From NCBI GenBank assembly GCA_021464415.1, contig CM038466.1, positions 55,024,613-55,088,612 of the forward strand: 64,000 bases of DNA, written 5' to 3'. The position numbers were made by a program, and so were the translations under genes. The first letter of the stretch is position 1. Each line of letters starts with the position of its first letter. Below the pieces are notes generated by a model that was not told the origin of the DNA, made no database searches, and was given only the letters and a program-made list of their open reading frames with translations. Source of the DNA: Lonicera japonica. Its lineage: Eukaryota; Streptophyta; Magnoliopsida; Dipsacales; Caprifoliaceae. Of this stretch, positions 35,456-49,179 are shown one piece after another.

Positions 35456-35549
35456 TCTGCCTTTAAAAGGAGGAATATCAATCCCAATAATTTTGAAACC
35501 AAGAAGAAAAACCCAATTGAGAGTTAAGCTAGTAATTAATCTACACGCC
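35456..35549 (+). promoter_or_regulatory. Conserved proximal upstream block of WAK-A
   Basis: The 90 bases before the start codon (from CTGCCTTTAAAAGGAGGAAT) are almost identical to 56510-56599 upstream of WAK-B. A TTTAAAAG TATA-like core and a short leader are plausible. Further up, CATCCTTTTATATACTC (near 35130) is also shared. Which one sets the transcription start cannot be told from sequence. Confidence 0.35.
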
Positions 35550-38500
35550 ATGTCTGTACAACTCATAATTTCAATAACAATAATTTTGGCAGCAACAAAA
35601 TTAACAACCGCGATTACTCAGCCGAGACCTGACTGTCCAACAACTTGCGGCAACCTCACCGACATCACTTTCCCATTCGGCACGAGCAAGGACTGCTACT
35701 TGGACTACAATTTCCTTATTACTTGCAACAGAAGTTCTACTCCCCCAAAGGCGTTTTACCAGGACGGAAATTTGGCGGTACTCAGCATATCGCAAGCACA
35801 CGGCCAAATGCGCATCCTTCAACCGGTCTCCCACTTCTGTTATAACTCTTCGGGCTTAATTGACCGGTTTATCTCCTGGAAGACCTATAGTGCCAAATTC
35901 CTATTCTCCTACACGAATAACAAGTTTATTGGCGTCGGGTGCGAAACCGCCGCGCTCATCACTGGACCAAACTACACCACCGGCTGCATAGCGGCCTGCG
36001 ACAAAGTCGAGAACACAGTGAATGGGTCCTGCATGGGGATCGGATGTTGCAAGAGCCAGATTCCGAGGGGAGTGAACAGATTCAAGACGGTCGTAAGGAC
36101 CGTGATGAACCACACGAGAGTGGACAGATTCAGTCCGTGTAGCTATCTTTTTCTTGCCGAGGAAGGGAGTTACAGCTTCAACTCATTAGACCTTTGGAAT
36201 ATGAGCGGCAAGGATGAGTTCCCGGTCGTGCTTGATTGGACTGTAGGTAATGTGACGTGCACAGATGCTATAACGGACACGTCGAGCTATGCTTGTCGAT
36301 CGTTGAACAGCGTGTGTGTCGACTCAACCAATGGACTTGGATATCGTTGCAAATGCTCTCCAGGTTTTCGAGGGAATCCCTATCTTAATGGTAGTGGTAG
36401 TTGCCAAGGTACTACTAAATTGCATGATTGTAAATTATAATTTACGCATATTATATTATTTTAGTATTAATAAAAACTGCGCTGAGAATAGTGTTACCCT
36501 AGCATAATAATATCATTTAACCTCCAAGATCTAAAAATGCATTTATTTTGAGATAATTTGGTATAATTTTTTTAATGTAAAATTACAATTCATAGCACGT
36601 GTTTAACACGTAACTGCTAGTTCTAAAATATATATATATATACCCGCTTCATAAATATTCTAATTTACATATTAAAATACAAGTATTTTTTTAATTATCT
36701 AGTAAATTTGAATAATGTTTTTTGACATTATTAAATTAATAGTGTTTAGATGTCCTCCCGCTGTTTCTATTTTTTCAGTTTTTTATTTAAAGAGGACATA
36801 TATATATATATATACACACTTTTTATAACTTTTATAAGCATTTTCACCCATCAGAAAAGCAGTTGAATATTTGTTCATATAGCAAACACAAAAATTTTAA
36901 ACTGTAGAAAATATATTGGATATTTTTTTCCAATATCATTTATCAATCTTTTTTTCTTCCAGATATTGATGAATGTCATGAAAAACAAAACATATGTCCC
37001 CATGGCTCTATATGTTTAAATTCACCTCCTGGCAATTATTCATGCCCATGCAAAGAAGGATATCATGAAGATGATGAAGGAGTTTGCGTTATAAAAAGTC
37101 AGAAATCTATATGGCAAAATGTTTCCCTAGGTAAGTTTATTTGAGAGATATTTATTTTTTCAGAAATTAGACCAAAAAATTGAAAAGTATCGCATGTTAA
37201 TCTATCTCTCTTTCAAGGATTAAGATTTTCCAAAGGGTTAGATTGAGTATATTAAAAGTTGTAAAAAGATGACGGTTTGATTGTTATGTCTTCATTCCCT
37301 CACCTTCAAACACCTGATCTATAACTATCGCTTGTACTAAAAAAAATAAAAAAGTATATCACCCTTTCTATTGAATCCCAACGCACCTCCTTTTTTTCTT
37401 TTCTTTTTTTGGTTTTACTTTCTTTTCTGAAGTAATTTAAATTAAAAATTATATTTCTTTTTTTAGGAAAAATTCAATGTAATTCTCACGTTAGTAAATA
37501 ACTTCTGTCCTTCACTAATATTTACCGAAATTAGTTATATCATATAAAAAAAAATGTTACTCGTCACTAACGTGACGTCAGATGGAGGAGTAATATTTTA
37601 TAACGTACTGGATATTTTTGCGTCACATTTGCACCATGTTACAGTTAGAAGGGATTTTAATGGAATTCTGTGTCTTTTTTAATAGATATGAAAAGTTACA
37701 ATGAAAATTTAATTTTTAATAACTGATGGTATATTTTTTTTTTCCCAATTTTAATGTACAGTTTCATTGAGAAAATACTAGTTTTGTTACATATGTAAGG
37801 GTCATTTAGTGATAAATCCTTCATCTATATATATGGATTTAGAGCATAAGGACATAATACAAATTTTTCAATCAAAACTCCATTAAGACCAACTCAACAT
37901 TGTTATGAACAAAAATGACCCTTTATCATTATTTTGAATTTCAAAATTTGAAAATCAAATAAGGTAATAAAATAAAACAACTTAATTACTTTGAAAACTA
38001 CACACAAGTCCTTTTCTAAAATACTTGTAAAGTTGGAAATATGCAATAAATATATAGAATGCAAAATTAAGAAATAGTTATTTACAATATTTTTCATATA
38101 TTCGTATTTATACAGTAAAACTCGTAAACTTCACTACAATTCATATTTTTTCATTAAATTTGTAAAGTTCATATTAAATTTTCTTGCAAATTTGCATTAA
38201 AATTTTGAAATTTGTAGATTGCCCTTCAAGTTTTAATTCACTTCAATTCATATTTTTTGGATTAAACTTACAAAATTTCACAGAAAAGTTTCTAGCAAAT
38301 CTAAAATGAAATTTGTAAATTTCACTTCAATTTTGCATTAAACTTTTAAATTTTAATTAAAATTTAGTGACTAATTTTTTAATTTTTTTAAGAATTTTAG
38401 TGTTTCCCAACGAATTAAATAAAAGATAACAAAAAAGAATAAAAAATAATTGAAATGCAAATTGGGAAACAATAGACATAAGGAATACGATGATTAAAAA

Positions 38501-41008
38501 ATTAGTATAGAATTCATGGTAGGAGACAATTTGAATCTACAATATATATGTTATAATATATATATATATATATATGAATAGGTAGATATGTCAAATATGA
38601 AGAAAAATAGTTATAATTTTGTCCTTGCCATTGGGTATAGTAATAAAGGGTATCCTTATTGCATTAAAATATACTATCATGGACCGTTCATGAAAATTTG
38701 GTCACATAAGGAATTTTTCTCTAGTTTTCCCCTATTATAAATAGCCCACTTCATAGTAAATTCTTGAAGCCGCCTTTGTTGGTGGCTTTTTATATAGGTT
38801 CTATCCCCTCAATAACCACCAATAAGTGGCCCAGTAATAGTGCACTGAGATCAGCGCTCAGTTTGACAGGGAGCTCCCCACATTAAATTTAAGAATTAGT
38901 CGGGTGGACGAAAGCTCCCCAAACACCATGCAATATTAGAAAGTATCTAGACTAAAAACAAAATCTCCTCCTATCAATTCTAGTAATGGAGGTTCCATAT
39001 CGTTAAGCCAAATTTATATTTATAAGGTTCCGTTTGATTGCAAAGATAGAAAAGAAAATTAAATTTAGTTAGTTTGTGCGAAAAAGATAAAAAATAAGGT
39101 GAGAGAAGTTACTCATTTTATGAGTATATATCCTCTATCGTTCAATATTTTTGGTGGAAAATTTTTACTCACCACCAAGTAAAGAAAATTTCTTTATGGA
39201 AACTTAAAAATCAAGAGGATATCACCTCTATCACTCAATTTATTTTTCATCTTTTTACCAAAACTAACTCAATTTATTTTCTTTTTCCAACTTGCTATCA
39301 AACGGAGCCTAAATTGTTGGATAACATTTGATTTCTGTATATAATTTTATGTTTATTTACAATATTCCATACCCTACTAATTAAATTGTGTGCAAGTCTA
39401 GAATATTTTCATGGTCTATAATGGATCAGCTAGAGAATACGCCTTTCGTACAAGTATTACAAACGTCCTTGGCGGTGAAAATGTTCTTGCTAATTAATTG
39501 TCAAATTTGTGCTAATTAATTATCCCTATTCCCGACCAATAACTAAAATCATCATTAAATTTTCGGGTTATGTAGCTTATTAAAATATTACATAACTAGT
39601 GAAAGACTTAACACTTCAATTAAGTACTGAGATTTTTTATTTTCATTTTGCTATAATTGTTTTGATAACTGAGGATGAATATATAATCTACTTGCTTTTG
39701 AAGATTATATATATATTTTTTTTTAATTAAGTCCAATTTACATAAATATATGTATAACCTCTTCCATTATTTTTCATATGTAAAGTGATATTAAAAATCG
39801 AGCTATATATTGCAGGTGTAAGCATAAGCCTTTTGCTTTTAGTGATGGGAAGTTCGTGGATATATTTGGTTGTGAAAAAGAGAAAGCTTATGAAACAAAG
39901 AGAGATATTTTTTCACAAAAACGGCGGATTCGTGTTAAGACAACAACTCTCTGAACAAGAAGGTAGTGTTGAAAAGGCAAGAATCTTTACTGTAGAAGAT
40001 CTGAAAAGAGCTACAAACAACTATGATGAAAGTAGAATCATTGGCCAAGGAGGATACGGAACAGTTTACAAAGGATTATTACTTGATAATAGAGAAGTTG
40101 CCATTAAAAAGTCCAAAATAAGCGACCAAAGCCAAATCGAGCAATTCATCAATGAGGTGGTCATCCTTTCTCAAATAAACCATGTAAATGTGGTGAAGTT
40201 AATAGGTTGTTGTTTGGAGACAGAAGTACCATTACTTGTTTACGAGTTCATCTCCAATGGCACCCTTTCTGACCATATCCACAACGAAAGTCGTGCAAGT
40301 TCACTTTCTTGGGAAATGCGATTGAAGATAGCCGCGGAAAGTGCAGGAGCAATTGCTTATATACACTACGCAATTTCTACTCCAATCATTCACAGAGATA
40401 TAAAGAGCACCAATATACTACTAGATGATAATTATACCACAAAAGTTTCGGACTTCGGAGCTTCAAGATTAGTTCCTCTTAATCAAACTCAATTGACTAC
40501 ATTAGTCCAAGGTACATTTGGATACTTAGATCCAGAGTACTTTCATTCAAGTCAGCTGACTAAGAAGAGTGATGTTTATAGCTTTGGAGTAGTTCTTGCT
40601 GAGTTATTGACAGGAAAGGAGGCTCTTTCTTTTGATAGGTCTGATAAAGATAGGAATCTTGCGACATATTTTGTTTCCTCAATGAAAGATGGCCGCTTGG
40701 TTGAAATTCTTGATGATAAGTTAGTAAAAGAGGCAAATATTGAGCAACTCAAAGAAGTTGCTATGTTGGTTAAGCAATGCTTAAGAGTGAAAGGTGAGGA
40801 AAGGCCGACTATGAAAGAAGTAGCGATGGAATTGGAGGGAATTAGGGTTAGCAACAAGCATTCATGGGCCGCTACAGATTTTAATACCGAAGAGTCGGAG
40901 AAATTGCTTAGCCAAAGTGTACCTTGGGATGACAGCAATCATTATGACACAACAACAGGATATAATAGCATGAGAGAAAGAATGTTGGGGTCATTAGAGT
41001 TAAGATGA
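35550..41008 (+). CDS. Wall-associated receptor-like kinase (WAK-A), three exons
   Basis: Exons 35550-36408, 36963-37130 and 39816-41008 (GT-AG, both introns phase 1) give 739 residues. Residues 1-23 are a signal peptide. About 27-85 form the GUB_WAK galacturonan-binding-type domain ([15 protein letters not shown]). There is an EGF-like module at 246-285 and a calcium-binding EGF module from 287 (DIDEC) to about 331. A membrane helix spans about 344-362. The kinase has a Gly loop GQGGYG (419-424), [13 protein letters not shown] with catalytic Asp 537, DFG Asp 555 and [10 protein letters not shown], all intact and of RD type. The product should sit in the plasma membrane, bind wall pectin or fragments, and signal through its kinase. 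An in-frame TTG upstream is not a start; ATG 35550 aligns with WAK-B. Intron 2 (2.7 kb) holds a MITE. Confidence 0.95.
36409..36962 (+). other. WAK-A intron 1
   Basis: 554 bases starting GTACTA and ending TTTTTTTCTTCCAG. AT-rich, with TA repeats near 36630 and 36800. No SINE-like insert, unlike intron 1 of WAK-B. Confidence 0.85.
38770..38940 (+). mobile_element. Possible SINE remnant in WAK-A intron 2
   Basis: The phrases AATTAGTCGGGTGGACG and AAAGCTCCCCAAACACC resemble the 3' body of tRNA-derived plant SINEs, which often read ATTAGTCGRGGTGCGC and AAGCTGGCCCGGACACC. Internal promoter boxes are not clear and no target duplication was found. Confidence 0.3.
39026..39309. mobile_element. Tourist-like (PIF/Harbinger) MITE in WAK-A intron 2
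   Basis: Inverted ends GGTTCCGTTTGATTGCAA and the inverse of GGCTCCGTTTGATAGCAA are flanked by TAA on both sides (39023-39025 and 39310-39312). At 284 bp and non-coding it is a typical Tourist-type element. It is absent from WAK-B, so it inserted after the duplication or was lost there. Confidence 0.85.
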
Positions 41009-41300
41009 TGAGAGCTATCTACTTTCTTCGAGTTACTTGTACTTTTATTGTATGTGCACCTTTAATTTTGTTTCAAAGAGATTATAGGTAATTAAACAAG
41101 GTTCTGAAGGTGTTATTTCATTAGCTTTGTGACTAATTAAATAAGGAAAGAAATCAATGTAATTAAATATTTTGTCTAAATTAATCTCCATGCATGCTTC
41201 GAAAGAGAGTGATATGCATTTTATAGGAGGCCTAATCTCCTTGCTTATGGCATCGCCACTCATCCCTTGAAATTATTTATTTAGTCCCAACAAGTAAAAT

Positions 41301-42370
41301 GACATTTGAGGAAAAGGAACAAGGATTTTTGGGTGGAAAAAAAAAAACTGGATGTTAAGTAGTTGTCTAAATTGGCATTTTTCGCTTTAAAAATAGTGAT
41401 GCATGTAGGAGGAATGGTTCATTTTGTTCCAACAAGTAAAGGGTTCAGAAAAATGGAACAAATATTTTTACGTGGAATAAAAATAAGCAACCCATTTCTA
41501 TTGATTAAAAAAAAAAGTATAAATGTATGTTATTATATGCAAGTTGCTAGCTATTTTTAAGTTACAATGAATTTTTCTTTTGCAAATTAAAAGAGTGTAT
41601 TAATTTATGATATTCGCATGTACTACATCATGTATTCGATTCTAGATGCGCAGTGTTTTTAGACCATCCACATCCAATCCAATCCAACGTCAATTTTAGT
41701 ATTTGGTATTCAATCTGATCCAACACGACCCACCAATCCAATCTAATTAAATATTATATTAGATTGGTTTAAATCCAATCCAATTGAATAAGCAAAAAAA
41801 GGGAGTCTTGGCAACATACCTACCAAAAAAATTAAAATTTTCGAATTGGCAAACATGACAAATTGATAAAATAAAACCAAATTACTTTTAGCATAATTTC
41901 AAATATAAAAAGAGTAGCATGATGTTCAATATTTTTTTTTTCGTTATCTAACATTAATTATTATTCTATTGTTTGCACCACATTACCGTTAAATAGTGGT
42001 GATGTTCAATATTTTTCCCGACCTTGGTAGATATTTTAAATTTCTTTCCTTCTAAACTTTAATGTAGGATTAGAGTAACATTTATTTTTAGTAAAGAAAA
42101 AATATTTGAAAATTTATGCAGTTATATCGTGCCAGCTATATATACTAATCAAGGGAAGTTCAATATTCAAATTCAAATGGGAAACTACTTATACTATGAG
42201 AGTTAGACATTGTAGTTCTTTTAAATTTTTTAAATTTTACTAGAATTCATTTATTCTCAACATAATTTTCTCATTTACCATTTTATCTAATTATATACTC
42301 CCTTCTCGCTGCCTCAAATTAGTAATTCTGATGATCTAAATTCGCAATATGTGTACACATTGGATATACA

Positions 42371-42408
<38 letters not shown>

Positions 42409-44369
42409 ATTTAAAGAAAAAAGGTATAACAAAATTGATAGATGGCATAATGACTATATTTATTTGTAATGTTAGTTTTAATCCGAAAATTTTTTATGAA
42501 AGGATTATTGCAAGATAAAGTAGGTATTTTAAAATATGATGCAGATTCATTGATTGTCGAAATAGGTGATTGCTTTCTTTACTTGTATAAATTTTCAAAA
42601 ATAAAAAATTGCGTTTTTAATTTTAATTTTTTTTTTGATAAAGAAGCAAAAGTTAAGAACGAGAATCTTTTTAGAGGGAAGGCAACAATAAATCAGGAAC
42701 TTTCTCCGTCCAACATTCGGAGTCTAGCACAAACCTGACTTGTCTAGCAAGACAGTGGACGAGTCCATTGTGCTTTTCATTTAATGTTTACGTCATTATG
42801 CATGTTTTAATTACATTGGTCAAGAATATAATTTTCATTCCTTCATATAATTTATTCATGTTGTGAGATGTGGTATATCGACTATATAATTATGTCCTAA
42901 GGAAAAAAGAAGTGTCAATTTGAAATATTTTTTTTTTAAAAAAGTATAAACTTATAAATTCAAGATAGAAGCAATATAATAAAAACATAAATTATATCAA
43001 TCCCACAAACATTACTCGTAAAAAAACAAAAAACCAGCACCTGTAAGGCGAATTAATAAAAAAAATTATTTTCTTCGTTTATACTTGAGAATTTCACGTG
43101 TCTTCTTTTTCTTTTTCTTTGTTAAAATAGAGCCCTTGTTTTTCGGGTGCAAACATTATGGGCTTTGCAGTATTGGACGGTCAAGATTTTATGGGCTCTT
43201 TATTAAGCCTGTTTCTTTTGATAGAAGGCCTTTATCGCTAACATGGATATTTGAAAAAAAAACTTAAATAAAGTTTGTAACCTTTTAAAACCTGATATCA
43301 TTAACTTTTTTTTTCTTTTTATTAGAATGTCCCCCTCCTATCTTTTTTTTTCATCACTATTTCAATTTAAACCCTAACCCTAATCTAACCCTACAGTTGT
43401 TGCCAACGAACACTATCTCCAGCCACCATTGTCGACCACCTGCTGTGATCCCACCATAATCTCAAAGTAAGATCTAAACTAAAATAAAAACAAAAATTAA
43501 TTTGAGATTGAAATCATTATTATTATTTAGGCTCAAAATTGTGGATGACGATGATGAATGCCTTCGGGGCTGAAGGAGAGGCGACTGGTGACACGACGAT
43601 GAACAATAGTGTATACATATAAAGAGAGTTTGGACATGGAAGGTGATCATGTAAAGAGCGACAAAGGTAATGGTAGCTAGAAATGGAGACTCGGCTGTTG
43701 TATGGTGGTAAAGGAGGGAAGAAAGATGATAGTGGAGGCCAATAGAGGTATATATGGGCGGTGGAGATGCGTGGAAATGGAGATTTACAATAATGGAAGA
43801 AGAAGAAGAAGAAGAAGCTCTCCACCCTCTTTTGAGTCAGGGTTTAAATTGGAATGTTGATGAAGAAGAAGACATGGAGGGGCATTTTGGTCAAAATATT
43901 TTGAAAATTGATGAAAAGTTAACGCTAGGTGCATGTTAGGTTTTAAGGGGTTAAGCAAAATAAAAATTTATTTGGGTTTTTTCTTTCTCAAATAAAGCTA
44001 TTTATAGTAATATCGATTTAAATTAACAAATCATAACTTTTTTATTTTAACATAAATTTGTGTGGTGTGATTTTTTTCTCAGGAACTTGTATAATAGTTA
44101 TAAGTTCCTTAATTTCGATCAACTATATATTTATATTTTTTTATTTAATATCTTAAGGGTTAGTTTACATGTATGACTTTATATACTAGTTTATTTTTAC
44201 AACCAAACACTAGAATTAGATAATTCACAAATTAACTAATTTTAAATGGTCTAATTCATAAATTGGAGGATAACCAAACGAATAATTTATTATTTAATGG
44301 AATGGTTGCTTCTTAAATATTTGTGTAAAATGTTAAAAAATTAATAATAGACAGAATATGGCATTCCTT
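41301..44369. other. Spacer between duplication units
   Basis: About 3 kb, AT-rich, no gene. It holds a block of CCAATCCAATC phrases (41665-41790) resembling the hAT-type MITE bodies, TA repeats (42369-42405), and a possible MULE-type MITE (about 43250-43995). Confidence 0.5.
43250..43995. mobile_element. Possible MULE-type MITE with long imperfect TIRs
   Basis: The two ends pair imperfectly over about 100 bp. Left has AAATAAAG, CCTTTTAAAACCTGA and TTTCAATTTAAACCCT; right has the inverses AAATAAAT, CCCTTAAAACCTAAC and TTCCAATTTAAACCCT. No clean target duplication was found, so the boundaries are approximate. A GAAGAAGAA run lies near 43797-43817. Confidence 0.4.
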
Positions 44370-45568
44370 TCAAAGTATGTGTTCACACAAAAATAAAAAA
44401 CAAAAATTTCTTAAAGTATGTTTTATTTTTTTGGTACCAAAATAAATGAATTATGGGTTTTCTCATTTCAGTCCTTAGAGTTCCATTCGACTCATCTTAG
44501 TACTTAAAGCTCCATTCGTCTCATTTCAATCCATCTTCATTATCTAAAATAGCATTAATAACTCTCAAATTACCACTCTCTAAAATTATATTACGAAAGC
44601 CTTGCTGGCCAATTTTTTAATATGGGAATTTGTTACATGGGCAAATTAACCATGTGAATTCTATTCACCTTAAAGACAAGCCTCAAACTAGAGAATATTA
44701 GAGAACCATCTATATATGTACATTATTTTTACTATTGAGAAAACTAATCAGAAACTTTAAAACAATTTATATAATATTGCAGTTATACCTAGTAGACTCA
44801 AATTTAAAATCTTCAAATTCGATAAGGAATTTTAACAACAAATAAAAATTAGAACCAAACGAGTACTTAGTGTACGAATTTAATAATTTTAGGACAGTTT
44901 TATGTCCAAAAGTGAATTTGTCCCGTACAAGTCACGCCATTGTTAATATAATAGAATTCTCCCTTTGGCAGTGCTAGATTTCCCTGCACTGCAATTCATA
45001 CAAGTAATTTAGTTAAAATGTAAAGTTATAGCAAGGACAAGTAAGATAGCAGTTGAATAGTGTACAATTTTCAATAATGGAATGTTCAAATCAATTTTCA
45101 TAAAAAGAAAGAAAAAGAAAAAAGGGAGGACGTTTTAAAAATATGAAACATTTCATTAACAATTAAAATTGCTGTTTGCTTTATATATCGTTATATGCAG
45201 ATAATAACGTAGATTCATACTTCTCTTACTGAAAAAAGTATTTCATTTTATGAGTGCTTAGACCACACCCTGAATGTATGAGTGTTTAGACCTTTTCAAA
45301 GTAGAATATTATTTAAGGAAATAGAAAGTTGAATATTAAAATGAAATATTCAAAGAAAAGAAAATAGTCTGGGTTCACATTAATATTCCACCTCTTGGAA
45401 AATGATTCAAGCATTAATATTCAAAGACTTATCACCTCTTGGAAAATGTGTTAAGCATTTTGTTCATTTGCGTGTAACGAAAAATTATTTCTAATCTGTT
45501 TGAGAATTTTCTTAACAAACTAACTTTATTTGATTATTTACATTCTACTCACTAATTTCTTGCCAGGT

Positions 45569-46073
45569 TAGGGATGGGCAAGATCTAATTCAAACAAACC
45601 GATCAAATTAACTTTTTCAAGTCCTATAAATTGATTGGATTGGATTGTAATCAGTTTGGCGAAACCAAAAAATGTTAGATTGGTTTCTGTTTTGGTGGTT
45701 GTGAAACCCATGAAAACCAATCCAATTAGTATATATGTTTTTTTATGTGCAATGTCTTTGTGTCATGGTAATCTATTTATGTGCCATTCTTCGTTTGAGA
45801 TTTGACTACAAATTATTTGGTTTTATTTTGCCAATTTGAAAATTATGGAAATTTAGAAAGTTCTAATAGGTATAGATGTTGATAAGTTTCCATTTTTCAT
45901 CCTTTTTTCTTTTTCATTGGATCGGATTGAAACCCATTCAATCCATCATTTAATTAGAATGGATTGGTAGGGTGTGTGGATCAAACTATATACAAAATTC
46001 TAAAACTAACATTGGTTCGGATTGAATGCGAATGGTCTAAACACCACTAGATTGAATTAGATGCCAACCTCTC
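45569..46073. mobile_element. Probable hAT-type MITE, unit B copy
   Basis: Counterpart of 30998-31541, starting TAGGGATGGGCAAG, at the corresponding site of unit B. More decayed than the unit A copy. Confidence 0.5.
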
Positions 46074-46841
46074 GTTAGGACTTTTTGTTGTTCTTCTGTA
46101 AGAACAATTGGCAAAACAAAGTTTTCACAAATATATTAGGGCTTAGGTCAATCGGCAAAACAAAGTTTTCAAATTAAGTTTTCAATAATTACGTTGTTTT
46201 GCCCATCTTTGGATTATTTACATTTTAGCCCATGCATAAAATAATGTAATTTCTGCTTTACAAAAAATCTTAAGTAACTATTTTTATTTTATGTTATCAA
46301 TTAAATTTTATTTAGTTTTGATTGAAGAACGGATTGGACATAATATATTTATGATGTTTGTTGACCAAACTTATGGTCTTGTGAATAAATGGATGTGACC
46401 CAAAATTTTAGTGATGCAACAACCTTTAGTGGTCAAAACCTTCAGCGCGAAAAAGTATTTTATTGTCAGAGACTTTTAGCGAGTAGGTTTTGTTATCACT
46501 TTATGAAGAATTCTTTTAAAATTAACATGTTTTTTTGACAAAAACATAATTTAGAATTTCTTCTCATCGGAACGCCAGTTTGTTGACATGGTGATTGTGC
46601 TACTTATATAAAATTGAAAAAAAAAAAAGTACTTGAAAATATTTGAAGACATTATGTATTCAAAATATTTCTAAGTGCTTACTAGAAAATTGTTATACTT
46701 TCAAAGATAAAATGGGATAACTTTTTTAGCAAGACTCGGTTTTTAATTTGGATGCAGACTCTTTTCTGATGGTATCTTAAATCTCTTCAAATTGCATGGG
46801 TCCGTGAATTGAAAAACTTATGGACACAATGAAGCTAATAA

Positions 46842-47632
46842 GACTTTTTTTGTCTAATTAGGGTAGTTTTGAAACTTATTTAGGTAAATGGGGGTATTTT
46901 TCATCTTATTGAAACAAACAGGGTAGAACATAAAAGCATCATTGGCAGTGACAATTTTAGATATAAAAACGTCAGTAGCTCCGACAATTTTAAAAAAATA
47001 AAAATTGGCCAACTTAAAAACGTCAGTTGATCGCCACTGGCACTGGTGATTTTACATGTAAAAACGCCATTGACACTGGCATTTTTAGAATATTTTTTTT
47101 TCTTTATTTTTTTGTCAAATCCAAATTTATTTTCTTGGTTGTTTTTTTCTTCATTGCTTAATTTTCTTTTAAATTTGGTTTTTTCCATATCTTTTATTGG
47201 CTTGATTTTCCATTTTTTTTAAAATTGCTTGCTTGCTTTTATTAAAAATTGAATTTCTCATTTAAAGTTATGGCATTTAAATTACAAATAAAATTATTAG
47301 TGTATGAGAGTTTATTGTGTGTATATTGTTGGTGTGAGATCGAGTTTTATCTTTGAATTTTTGTTCTTGATGCGTGTATAAAATTTATCTAATGGTGTAC
47401 AATGCCTACTATAATATGTGTATTTTATAATATAGATTGATTTATATTAAATTGTTCAGTACACATAACCAAATAATTTTTAGTAATTAAAATTAAACAT
47501 AACTAAAAAAGGGTACATGAAGAAATAAAACATTCAGATAAACCTATTACACATAATAGAGATTTAAAACGAATATAAATTTATCCATCATGCATTAGAC
47601 GAAGAAACTTTTACATCCGTCTGATGAATATA
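46842..47632 (+). repeat. MULE-3 left TIR (~790 bp)
   Basis: Paired with 49180-49937 throughout, from the terminal GACTTTTTTT to the inner GACGAAGAAACTTTTACATC. The outer part contains short repeats of AACGCCATTGACACTGGC type. Confidence 0.92.
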
Positions 47633-47686
47633 AAAAAAAAGGAAGACGTAATAAAATTTAAGAAAAATGTAATAAAATCCATTATT

Positions 47687-49107
47687 TCAATCAATTTTCA
47701 GTTGCATCTGTGCATCTGGACTCGTTGTCATTTCTTCAATATTGTATTCAACATCTGTATTTAACGATTTTGCTCTCCATATGGCAATTTGGCATACATT
47801 GTTCAGCAAATCCTTTGGGTCGTATTCGTGCAAAAATCCATTTGCATTAATTATCCATTCGAACTGAATTGGTTGACGACTACCGTTGTCCATTGGAGGC
47901 TTATTCGAGTTGAATTTTGTTATCAAAATGACATGTCTATTAATTGGCTCAGTCAATGGATGCAGTGAGCTTTGTCCGGATCCAACAACCTTCTAGTCTT
48001 CACCAAACACTTCAAACCAAAAACTTGTCAAATAGAATGTAGTCATAGTATAACCATTTATCCCATGTAATGTATAAATGTGGTGAGAATACAATAGGCA
48101 TGTAATAAGTATTTAGTAAGCACCATAAATAGACATAAAATAAAAGCGTCTATGATTGCAAAGGCATGAACGCAAATGATGGACGATTAGGAAATATCTT
48201 GGCCTCAAAAGTGGAGATGGAGTCCGCAACCTCCCTTGACACATTGACATGAATCTAAGAACTTCACTTCGAAAGAATCAATTTCGTATTTTCCTTTGAC
48301 TTTCAACTAGAAAGAGGGGAACCATATCTGGAATTCTTGAAGAGTTGGTCATGTACGTTTAGTTTATAGTAAAATGATAGTTGATTTTTTAAGTGATATT
48401 GGAGTGAGACGAGAGTAATATGAATATTATTCTTATATAAGAGTGAAATTATTGATTTTTTTACATGTGTTATAAGATAACGCATTGATGTATGCCTTGT
48501 AAAATCACTGAGATTTTCAGTGATAAAGAATGTTAAAGCTTAAAAGGTGACAATTCTATAAAAGTATCAATTAAAGTAGTAGTTGTCACATTTATAAGCA
48601 TTAGAAGCATGGGTTTCTGCAGTGTTGTCAAATGTGTTGTATAATCACGCATTTGAGAAGCATGGGTTTATACAGTATTTTGATGTAACCAGACACTGAA
48701 GAAAGTTATATTTCATAAAGCTTACCAAATAATTGAAAATAGTGGTTATAAAAGCGGTTCCATTTCTCAATGTGCCATACTTTCAGGATAATCAATCATA
48801 AATTTCGGATGAAGTGTAGGTCTTTCCTTCTCATTATAAAAGCAGTTCCATTTATTAACCGTTGGTTTAACCTTTGCCCACAGTTTAGCAAGTTCTTCAG
48901 TGGTCACAACGCTGCCCTTACATAAAGAGCTCTCTTTCTTAGGTTCTGCATTAAATATTGCAGCCATTTAATTTGCTTCCATCTTTGAGGGTTATTTTGC
49001 TTACACTAGGTACCATCATGGGCCACTTGTTTCCTAGCAAGGCACATGTTAATTTCGTTAGAGTATGAAAAGCCATCAGGGTCGTTGTTTGAGCTCGAAT
49101 ATGCCAT
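47687..49107 (-). pseudogene. Unrecognised broken coding-like sequence inside MULE-3
   Basis: Minus-strand frames occur in the element's unique interior. One starts at ATG 49107 (MAYSSSNNDPDGFS, stops after about 33 codons). The next is 48967-48767 (TTEELAKLWAKVKPTVNKWN, ending in ESMAH). Nearer the left TIR is 47956-47687 (ITKFNSNKPPMDN, IQFEWIINANGFLHEYDPKD). A possible linking block near 48290-48190 reads YEIDSFEVKFLDS. No domain was recognised. The stretches look protein-like in composition and lie in the same direction, so they may be exons of one captured or resident gene. Function is unknown. Confidence 0.35.
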
Positions 49108-49179
49108 TTTCAAAAATGAGTGATAGAAAATAATTGTATGTTAAAAAGCAAGTTAGATATGGTGCTTATATACTGTCTA

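Larger units (their letters stand above)
37131..39815 (+). other. WAK-A intron 2 (2.7 kb)
   Basis: Starts GTAAGT and ends TATATTGCAG. It is 1.5 kb longer than the WAK-B equivalent. It holds a TA microsatellite (about 38553-38576), a possible SINE remnant (about 38770-38940) and a Tourist-like MITE (39026-39309). No other gene is seen. Confidence 0.85.
29265..41300 (+). repeat. Segmental duplication unit A (contains WAK-A)
   Basis: It matches 44370-60645 in order and orientation, starting at AAAGTATGTGTTCAC and ending just after GCTTATGGCATCGCCACTC and the AACAAGTAAAA phrase. The matching parts include long upstream non-coding sequence, the WAK gene and 300 bp downstream. Gaps in the match are explained by insertions found in only one unit. 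Confidence 0.9.

Noticed and set aside
35493..35549. N-terminal extension of WAK-A starting at 35493
   Set aside because: The codon there is TTG, not ATG. The first ATG in frame is 35550, followed at once by a signal peptide and matched by 56600 in WAK-B.
40576..40938. 120-codon minus-strand open frame within the WAK-A kinase exon
   Set aside because: Antisense shadow of a strongly conserved kinase; the same shadow appears in WAK-B (59918-60280) because the sense sequence is conserved.
43523..43825. 100-codon minus-strand open frame
   Set aside because: It runs through a GAA/TTC repeat and shows no domain; probably non-coding MITE sequence.
47980..48300. C-JID-like block (VKGGCGLHLHF) in MULE-3 as a captured disease-resistance gene fragment
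   Set aside because: The resemblance is a few residues only; too weak to name.
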